The notes below the pieces were generated by a model. That model saw only the letters and a list, made by a program, of their open reading frames with translations. It had not been told where the DNA came from and made no database searches. The position numbers were made by a program, and so were the translations under genes. Positions 57,961 to 64,000 of a stretch of 64,000 nucleotides of DNA are shown piece after piece (position 1 is the first letter of the stretch; every line of letters begins with the position of its first letter). The stretch comes from Sphingomonas telluris (lineage in GTDB: Bacteria > Pseudomonadota > Alphaproteobacteria > Sphingomonadales > Sphingomonadaceae): contig NZ_JAKZHW010000002.1 in assembly GCF_022568775.1 (NCBI RefSeq), positions 447,501 to 511,500 of the forward strand, read 5' to 3'.

Positions 57961-59551
57961 CGAGGCGGCGCCCACTGCCAAAGCGGCCACGGCGCATCCG
58001 TGGTGGCGCGGTGCGGCGATCTACCAGATCTATCCTCGCAGCTTCGCCGACTCCAACGGCGACGGCATCGGCGATTTGCCGGGCATCACCTCGCGGCTCG
58101 ACTATGTCGCACGGTTGGGCGTGGATGCGATCTGGCTTTCGCCCTTCTTCAAGTCGCCGATGCGCGACTTCGGCTACGACATCTCGGATTATTGCGCGGT
58201 GGACCCAATCTTCGGGACGCTCCACGATTTCGACCAGCTTGTTCGTACGGCACACGCCGCGGGCCTGAAAGTGATCATCGACCAGGTTTATTCGCATACG
58301 TCCGATCAACACGCCTGGTTTCAGCAAAGCCGCCAAAGCCGCGATAACGAGCATGCGGACTGGTACGTCTGGGCAGATGCCAAGCAGGACGGCTCGCCGC
58401 CGAACAATTGGCAGTCGGTCTTCGGAGGGCCCGCGTGGACGTGGGACGCGCGGCGCGGGCAATATTACCTGCACAACTTCCTGTCCGAGCAGCCGGACCT
58501 CAACGTGCACAATCTCGCGGTCCAGGATGCGTTGGTCGATGTGACGCGCTTCTGGCTGGATCGCGGTGTCGACGGTTTCAGGCTGGATGCGATCAACTTC
58601 GCGATGCACGACCCGTCCTTGCAGGATAACCCGCCCGCGCCACCGGGCGGCAAGCGAACAAGGCCGTTCGATTTCCAGCAGCACGTCTACAACCAGTCCC
58701 ATCCGGAGATCGCGAATTTCCTGAAGCGCGTCCGTGACGTGACGGATGAATATGGAGCGCGCTTTACGGTCGCAGAGGTCGGTGGCGACGATGCGCTTGC
58801 GGAGATGCAGACCTTCACCAGGCCTGGCCATCTGAACAGCGCGTACGGGTTCGACTTCCTTTATGCGGACCGGTTGACGCCGCGCCTCGTCGCTAGCGTT
58901 GCCCAACACTGGCCCGAAGAAGCGGGGTGGCCGACGTGGGCCTTCGAGAACCACGACGCGCCGCGCGCCATTTCCCGCTGGGTCGACGAGGAGCATCGCA
59001 CGACCTTCGCCCGCTCGAAGATGCTCCTGCTGTGCAGTCTGAGGGGCTCGATTACCATCTGGCAGGGAGAAGAGCTCGGGCTTCCACAGGTCGATGTGCC
59101 GTTCGACAAGCTGCAGGATCCCGAAGCGATCGCGAATTGGCCGCTGACGCTCAGCCGTGACGGCGCGCGGACTCCCATGCCGTGGGAGGCTCAGGCGCCG
59201 AACCTCGGCTTCACGAATGGGGTTCCCTGGCTTCCGCTCGGTTCGACGCATGTCGAACTGGCGATCGACCGTCAGGAGACGGCGGAATCCACGCTGAACT
59301 TCACGCGCAAGTGCCTCGCCCTGCGGCACGCGCGTGCCGCACTCCATCATGGCTCGATGACCATCCTCGAAGCCGGCGATCAGTTGCTCGTCTTTGAGCG
59401 AACATCTGGCGGCGAGACTCTTCGGTGCACATTCAACTTGTCGGATCGGCCGGCGTCCTATCGTCCGAGCGGAACTCCGCTGATCGCCGCAGGGGATATC
59501 GACGGCAGCTCGCTTGGGCCTTACGCAGCGGTCGTCGAGGAGATCGCATGA
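57950..59551 (+). CDS. Cytoplasmic GH13 alpha-glucosidase
   Basis: 533 residues, no signal peptide. WWRGAAIYQIYPRSFADSNGDGIGDLPGI, the oligo-1,6-glucosidase-type start, GFRLDAINF (nucleophile Asp), VAEVGG (acid/base Glu) and FENHDAPR identify a GH13 alpha-glucosidase. It would hydrolyse maltose and small maltodextrins in the cytoplasm after MFS import. Start at ATG 57950 (an ATG at 57938 is also in frame). It overlaps the previous gene and couples to GH97 by ATGA. Confidence 0.92.
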   Translation: MLADEAAPTAKAATAHPWWRGAAIYQIYPRSFADSNGDGIGDLPGITSRLDYVARLGVDAIWLSPFFKSPMRDFGYDISDYCAVDPIFGTLHDFDQLVRTAHAAGLKVIIDQVYSHTSDQHAWFQQSRQSRDNEHADWYVWADAKQDGSPPNNWQSVFGGPAWTWDARRGQYYLHNFLSEQPDLNVHNLAVQDALVDVTRFWLDRGVDGFRLDAINFAMHDPSLQDNPPAPPGGKRTRPFDFQQHVYNQSHPEIANFLKRVRDVTDEYGARFTVAEVGGDDALAEMQTFTRPGHLNSAYGFDFLYADRLTPRLVASVAQHWPEEAGWPTWAFENHDAPRAISRWVDEEHRTTFARSKMLLLCSLRGSITIWQGEELGLPQVDVPFDKLQDPEAIANWPLTLSRDGARTPMPWEAQAPNLGFTNGVPWLPLGSTHVELAIDRQETAESTLNFTRKCLALRHARAALHHGSMTILEAGDQLLVFERTSGGETLRCTFNLSDRPASYRPSGTPLIAAGDIDGSSLGPYAAVVEEIA

Positions 59552-61623
59552 CCCTGCTGCGCGTATTTGTTGCATTTGTCCTTTGTTTAATTGCAGTTCC
59601 CGCCACGGCCCAAGGCGTCGCGCAGGCCGCGCGAACGTCCGAGACCGTGGCGAGCGCCTCGTCTCCTGCGGGAACGCTGAAGGTCGAGATCACTCTCAGT
59701 CCCGAGGGCCGCGTCGGCTACGTCGTCAGTCGCCTGGGGAAGCCGGTCATCGACGAGAGCCGACTCGGCTTCCTCTTCACCGACCAACCCGAGATGCTCC
59801 GCAATTTCCAGTTGGCGGGGCAGGGAACGCGCAGCTTCGATGAGACCTGGGAAGAGCCCTGGGGCGAGTACCGGACTATCCGGAATCGCTACACCGAGCT
59901 GACGGCGAGCTTCGACGAGAAGATATGGGCGAAGCGGCGGATGAACGTCGTGTTCCGCATTTACGACGATGGCGTGGGCTTCCGTTACGAGCTTCCGAGC
60001 CGCCCGAACTTCACGCACGCGAACATCGCCGACGAACTGACCGAGTTCAACGTGGCCGAGCCCGGCACTGCCTGGTGGGACGAAGCGCTCGAGTGGAACC
60101 GCGAGGAATATCCGTATCGCCGCACGACGATCGATCAGATCGGCACTGCTCAGACGCCGCTGACTATTCGCACGGACAGCGGACTGCACCTCTCGTTCCA
60201 CGAAGCCGCCCTGGTCGATTATTCCGGCATGGACCTGCGCCGCGTGCACGACCGCCTGCTCAAGGCGACGCTCATGCCGTCTTCGACCGGGCCGAGGGTC
60301 AGCCGCGATCTGCCGCTGGCGACGCCCTGGCGCGTCATCATGATCGCTCCGGACGCGCCGTCGCTCTACCGGTCAGCGCAGATCGTCCTCAACCTCAACG
60401 AGCCCAACAAGCTTGGCGATGTCAGCTGGGTGAAGCCGATGAAATATGTCGGCATCTGGTGGGCGATGCACCTCGACAAGGCGACGTGGGATTCCGGACC
60501 CAAGCACGGCGCCACTACAGCCAACGCGAAGCGCTACATAGATTTCGCGGCGAAGAACGGGTTCGGCGGGGTCCTCGTCGAGGGCTGGAACAAGGGCTGG
60601 GACAAGAACGGCAACTACGAATGGTTCGCCAACGGGTCGGAGTTCAGCTTCACCGAGGCCTATCCCGACTTCGATATCGCCGAGGTCGCGCGTTACGCAC
60701 GATCCAAGGGCGTAGCGATCATCGGCCATCATGAGACCGCCGGAAACATCGCCAATTACGAGAAGCAGCTGGGGCCGGCGCTCGACCTCTATCAGCGCCT
60801 GGGCATCCACGCGGTCAAGACCGGCTATGTCGCCGATGCCAGCGGTATCCAGGCCGAGGGCGCCGATGGAAAGATCCACTTCGAATGGCATCAGGGCCAG
60901 GTTGCCGTGAACCATCATATGAAGGTGGTGACGGAGGCAGCGAAGCGGCAGATCGCGGTGAACCCGCATGAGCCGGTAAAGGACACAGGTCTCCGCCGCA
61001 CCTATCCGAATTGGGTCTCCCGCGAGGGGCAGCGGGGCATGGAGTACAACGCTTGGGGTGAGCCGAAGAATCCGCCTGAGCACGAAGCGAATCTGGTCTT
61101 CACCCGCATGCTGTCCGGGCCGATGGATTTCACGCCCGGCATCTTGAGCCTTGAAGGTAAGAACAAAACTCACATCCCGTCGACGCTGGCGAAGCAGTTA
61201 GCGCTCTACGTCGTGCTCTATTCGCCGATCCAGATGGCCGCCGACCTCCCCGAGAATTACGCGGCCAATCCGAAGCCATTCCAGTTCATCAAGGATGTGG
61301 CGGTGGATTGGGACGATACGCGCATGCTTGCCGGTGAAGTCGGCGATCTCGCGGTCTTCGCGCGCAAGGCAAGAGGCAAGGACGAGTGGTTCCTGGGTGC
61401 CGTCGGGGACGAGCAGGAGCGCCGGTTCGACGTCGCGCTGGAGTTTCTCCAGCCTGGCCGCCGCTACCGCGCCGAGATCTACCGCGACGGGGACGATGCC
61501 GATTATCGCACCAATCCGCGCTCTATCGTAATCGAGCAGCGAACGGTGACTTCAACCGATCGGTTCGCCGCGAGGATCGCCCCGGGAGGCGGTACGGCGA
61601 TCCGGTTCGTCCCGGCCAAATGA
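59548..61623 (+). CDS. Exported GH97 alpha-glucosidase (SusB-like)
   Basis: 691 residues. Signal peptide to ~TAQ (22), then the N-terminal sandwich (SPAGTLKVEITLSPEGRVGYVV), the TIM barrel with WWAMHLDKATWDSGPKHGATTANAKRYIDFAAKNGF and HEPVKDTGLRRTYPNWVSREG, and a C-terminal sandwich. This is the GH97 family of SusB. It cleaves alpha-linked glucose from oligosaccharides in the periplasm. GAGGAGA precedes the ATG. Coupled to genes on both sides by ATGA. Confidence 0.93.
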   Translation: MTLLRVFVAFVLCLIAVPATAQGVAQAARTSETVASASSPAGTLKVEITLSPEGRVGYVVSRLGKPVIDESRLGFLFTDQPEMLRNFQLAGQGTRSFDETWEEPWGEYRTIRNRYTELTASFDEKIWAKRRMNVVFRIYDDGVGFRYELPSRPNFTHANIADELTEFNVAEPGTAWWDEALEWNREEYPYRRTTIDQIGTAQTPLTIRTDSGLHLSFHEAALVDYSGMDLRRVHDRLLKATLMPSSTGPRVSRDLPLATPWRVIMIAPDAPSLYRSAQIVLNLNEPNKLGDVSWVKPMKYVGIWWAMHLDKATWDSGPKHGATTANAKRYIDFAAKNGFGGVLVEGWNKGWDKNGNYEWFANGSEFSFTEAYPDFDIAEVARYARSKGVAIIGHHETAGNIANYEKQLGPALDLYQRLGIHAVKTGYVADASGIQAEGADGKIHFEWHQGQVAVNHHMKVVTEAAKRQIAVNPHEPVKDTGLRRTYPNWVSREGQRGMEYNAWGEPKNPPEHEANLVFTRMLSGPMDFTPGILSLEGKNKTHIPSTLAKQLALYVVLYSPIQMAADLPENYAANPKPFQFIKDVAVDWDDTRMLAGEVGDLAVFARKARGKDEWFLGAVGDEQERRFDVALEFLQPGRRYRAEIYRDGDDADYRTNPRSIVIEQRTVTSTDRFAARIAPGGGTAIRFVPAK

Positions 61624-62600
61624 ATCTCGTACGGTTCCTGGTCTCATTCGCGCTGCTCGCCGGGGCTCCAGCTGCCGCGCAGACAAGCGACCAGTCCGCC
61701 GAGGCACTACAGCCTGTTCATGTCAGCGCGGGTCGGATCGTCGACCTGGGCATTGTGCAATCGAGATACGCCGACCCTCGGCGCGTCGTCGTTTGGCTGC
61801 CAAGCGGCTACAAGCCGGACGGGCCGAGATATTCCGTGCTTTACATGCACGACGGGCAGAATCTCTTCGACAAGGCGACCGCCGGTTATGGCATGGAGTG
61901 GGAGATCGATGAGCATCTCGATCCTCTCATCCGGCAGAAGGAGGTCAGGCCGACCATCGTGATCGGCATTTGGAACACGCCCAAGCGGCTGCGGGAATAC
62001 GTACCTTCGAAAGCGTTCGCCCATCTTCCGCGACAATATATGGACAGGGTCCGCGGGCTCTACAGCGGCGATCCGCTGTCTGATGGATACCTTAAGTTCA
62101 TCGTCGACGAGCTTCGTCCGATGATCGCCCAACGCTTTCATGTGAAGACCGATCGCGCGAACACGGCAATCATGGGTTCGTCCATGGGCGGACTGATTTC
62201 TCTCTATGCGATCGACGAATATCCGGATGTGTTCGGAGCGGCGGGGATGATGTCGACGCACTGGCCGCTGTTCCTGCCGACGAATGGAAGAAAGGCGATC
62301 ACCGATCAGGAGTATGAGGTCGTCTCCGCCGCTTTCGAGTCCTATCTCCGGCCGTCGCTTCCTGATCCGAAGAGGCATCGCCTGTATTTCGATCACGGCA
62401 GCGAAACGCTCGATGCCATTTACGCGCGGTATCAGGCGCGAGTGGATGCAGTCGTCGCCGCGCGCGGGTACCGACTGAACAAGAATTGGCTGACCCGTAA
62501 CTTTCCGGGCCAGGCTCACAACGAACTCAGTTGGGCCTCGCGCGTCGACATTCCATTGAAATTCCTTCTCCCGCCCGAGAAATTGCCGGTCAGCCGTTGA
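61620..62600 (+). CDS. Exported esterase-D-type alpha/beta hydrolase
   Basis: 326 residues. Signal peptide (to ~AAAQ, 21), then VVWLPSGYK, YSVLYMHDGQNLFD and the nucleophile elbow GSSMGG (Ser188), with DHGSETLD and QAHNEL as likely Asp/His positions. This matches the putative esterase (PF00756) group. In this locus it could remove acyl groups from sugars. It overlaps the GH97 stop (ATGA). Confidence 0.88.
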   Translation: MNLVRFLVSFALLAGAPAAAQTSDQSAEALQPVHVSAGRIVDLGIVQSRYADPRRVVVWLPSGYKPDGPRYSVLYMHDGQNLFDKATAGYGMEWEIDEHLDPLIRQKEVRPTIVIGIWNTPKRLREYVPSKAFAHLPRQYMDRVRGLYSGDPLSDGYLKFIVDELRPMIAQRFHVKTDRANTAIMGSSMGGLISLYAIDEYPDVFGAAGMMSTHWPLFLPTNGRKAITDQEYEVVSAAFESYLRPSLPDPKRHRLYFDHGSETLDAIYARYQARVDAVVAARGYRLNKNWLTRNFPGQAHNELSWASRVDIPLKFLLPPEKLPVSR

Positions 62601-62631
62601 TGACACGAGCCGCCCGCTTCTAAAGGAGCGG

Positions 62632-63690
62632 GTGCCTAGTGCAGGGAACAGCATCTCGCGAACGATCCGAGCCGCGATCAGTGCGCCTGCCTGGATATTG
62701 GCCCTCGTTACTGGGGCCAAAAGCTTCGTCGACAATCCAATTATTGGCTCCCCAAGGCTCAATCGTTTCGGATTGCATGTGTGGCGGATCAAAGCCGCTC
62801 ACGGCCTTGCCGGATTTCGCAGGAGGCGCCTGAGGCACCTGATCTCCGAAGACCTGCGTGAGCAGTTCGATCACAACGGCTTCGTGCTCCTCCCGGAAGC
62901 CATGGCGCCAGAGGACTTCGCTGCTTTGAAAGGGACGTTGCTCGAAGCGGCACTTGAATCCCGCTCCCACCAACAGGGAGACTCGATCACGCGCCGGGTT
63001 CCGATTGGGCCTGATGTCAGGCGCCGCTTTCCGCAGCTAAACGCGTTGATCGAGAGTCGCCGCTGGAAAGGCCTCATGGCTTATGTCGCCAGCACACGCA
63101 GCGAGCCGATCTATTACATCCAGACCATCTTCGGCGGCGCCGTCGAGGGGCCGCCAGACCCGCAGCTGCAGCTCCATGCCGACACCTTTCACCCTTCACT
63201 CAAGGCGTGGCTGTTCCTGACCGATGTCGAAGAGAATGGACGCCCACTGACCTATGTCGCCGGTTCACACCGCCTGACGGAGAAGCGGGTGGAGTGGGAG
63301 CGAAAGAAGAGCATGGAGGTGCTGTCGGACGGTGACCGCCTTTCGCAGCGGGGCTCGTTCCGGGTCGCGGAGGAGGAGCTGGCCGCTCTGGACCTGCCAG
63401 CCCCAACCCATTTTGTGGTCCCTGCGAATACTCTGGTCGTCGCCGACACCTGCGGCTTTCACGCGCGCGCAAACTCATCGGTACCGACGGTGCGGCTTGA
63501 ACTCTTTGCCTATTGCCGCCGGACGCCATTCCTCCCCTGGACCGGCTTCGATCTGTTGTCGTGGCGACCGCTCGCGCAGCGGCGAGCCGACTGGGCAAAC
63601 GCCATCGTCGACTGGTTGGATCGCCGCGGCCTCATGAAGCAGCATTGGCGGCCGATAGGCCCCCGTCGCGCTGCGGAGCCTGACGCCTAA
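62632..63690 (+). CDS. Phytanoyl-CoA-dioxygenase-like (PhyH) protein
   Basis: 352 residues from a GTG with AAGGAG 3 bases upstream, a short spacing that makes the start less sure. PhyH-type 2OG-Fe(II) fold: iron site LHADTFHP (His182, Asp184) and CGFHARANSS (His277), with Arg288 for 2-oxoglutarate. N-terminal ~65 residues are an extra basic helix-rich region. No signal peptide. It follows the sugar locus after 31 bases and may be co-transcribed. Substrate unknown; it is the fifth 2OG-type hydroxylase in this window. Confidence 0.83.
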   Translation: MPSAGNSISRTIRAAISAPAWILALVTGAKSFVDNPIIGSPRLNRFGLHVWRIKAAHGLAGFRRRRLRHLISEDLREQFDHNGFVLLPEAMAPEDFAALKGTLLEAALESRSHQQGDSITRRVPIGPDVRRRFPQLNALIESRRWKGLMAYVASTRSEPIYYIQTIFGGAVEGPPDPQLQLHADTFHPSLKAWLFLTDVEENGRPLTYVAGSHRLTEKRVEWERKKSMEVLSDGDRLSQRGSFRVAEEELAALDLPAPTHFVVPANTLVVADTCGFHARANSSVPTVRLELFAYCRRTPFLPWTGFDLLSWRPLAQRRADWANAIVDWLDRRGLMKQHWRPIGPRRAAEPDA

Positions 63691-63693
63691 CAG

Positions 63694-64000
63694 TCAGAGA
63701 GGACCTTGCGCTCCGACGAGAGCGATTGCGCGCTCCGAAAACCACAGAGGCGCATTCGGCTCCAGCAGCAGGCATTCGCCGCATGACGCTTCCTCGCTGC
63801 CGGAAGCCACGGTCCCTTCGAGGGGCATGACCCACCGGCAGCGCCCATCGAGCCCGCGCGGGACCTCGTTGTCGGATGTCGCCCGAACGAGACAGAAATG
63901 TGGGCCGTTGGCCAGGACGCTCGCCCCCGGCCCACCGGCATGGCGGTAGTTGTCCATGTCAAATTCCGGCCGCGAGACAGCCACGCCCTCCTCCAGGTGA
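63694..64000 (-). CDS. C-terminal end of a cupin-like protein (possibly class I mannose-6-phosphate isomerase)
   Basis: About 101 residues are visible; the frame is open to the window edge, so the start lies beyond. The cupin-like strand pattern and the end GECLLLEPNAPLWFSERAIALVGAQGPL recall the C-terminal cupin half of sphingomonad mannose-6-phosphate isomerases, but the catalytic part is not in view. Convergent with the PhyH gene, 3 bases apart. Confidence 0.5.
   Translation of the reverse strand, partial: HLEEGVAVSRPEFDMDNYRHAGGPGASVLANGPHFCLVRATSDNEVPRGLDGRCRWVMPLEGTVASGSEEASCGECLLLEPNAPLWFSERAIALVGAQGPL

Noticed and set aside
57917..59575. 552-codon minus-strand frame over the alpha-glucosidase gene
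   Set aside because: Shadow of a clear GH13 gene; no family features and no start signal.

Overview
The window is GC-rich and densely coded. It looks like a chromosome segment of an alphaproteobacterium, most likely Sphingomonadaceae. The grounds are two TonB-dependent receptors (TBDRs) with proline-rich C-terminal tails, a CobS/CobT pair, a DUF2093 gene next to xseA, a TBDR-linked flavin-dependent halogenase in a maltose-type sugar locus, and many ATGA/GTGA stop-start overlaps. This assignment is inferred from family content only. I see no rRNA, CRISPR array, transposase, integrase or prophage gene, and no stretch over 300 bases lacks a gene.

Layout. Bases 1-8554: the end of a TBDR, then a TPR-sulfotransferase, a TPR-aspartyl/asparaginyl hydroxylase-like protein, two tandem TPR-2OG-Fe(II) oxygenases and a small secreted two-cysteine protein. 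Bases 8558-15281: a minus-strand detoxification operon (three VOC proteins, two glutathione transferases, a doubled DUF1428 protein, a DHFR-like reductase, DUF899) with msrA after it, facing a divergent HxlR-type regulator. Bases 15327-18153: cobS-cobT. Bases 18154-34802: mostly housekeeping (PepSY reductase-like protein, rpmB, tadA, CNNM/CBS protein, GH5 lipoprotein, purD, xseA, clpB, an M15-like peptidase, a ferredoxin-NADP reductase, tRNA-Pro). This stretch also holds a second modification locus at 27239-29412, with three more small secreted cysteine proteins followed by a second TPR-hydroxylase. Bases 34866-39154: an outer-membrane barrel, a cupredoxin and a GGDEF-EAL membrane protein. Bases 39155-48483: an alpha-hydroxy-acid oxidase, homogentisate degradation genes (maiA, hmgA, fahA) around several small proteins, and a periplasmic repair pair (msrB plus a DipZ-like electron carrier). 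Bases 48488-62600: an oligosaccharide utilisation locus with an MFS transporter, LacI regulator, TBDR, halogenase, two GH13 enzymes, GH97 and an esterase. A PhyH-type dioxygenase and a cut-off gene end the window.

How the parts work together. In the sugar locus, maltodextrins would enter through the TBDR, be cut in the periplasm by the exported GH13 and GH97 enzymes, cross the inner membrane by the MFS carrier and be finished by the cytoplasmic GH13 alpha-glucosidase. A LacI repressor would act at a palindrome with a central CpG in the divergent promoter region.

The least explained content is a two-locus set of cytoplasmic TPR-fused tailoring enzymes: one sulfotransferase and four iron hydroxylases. 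They sit beside a TBDR carrying a Pro-rich/Cys tail and beside four small secreted proteins that share a C-x15-C / GSRL / C-x-TRAEW motif. I propose this as the best candidate for an undescribed protein- or peptide-modification system. The genes and motifs are seen in the sequence; the functional link is inference.
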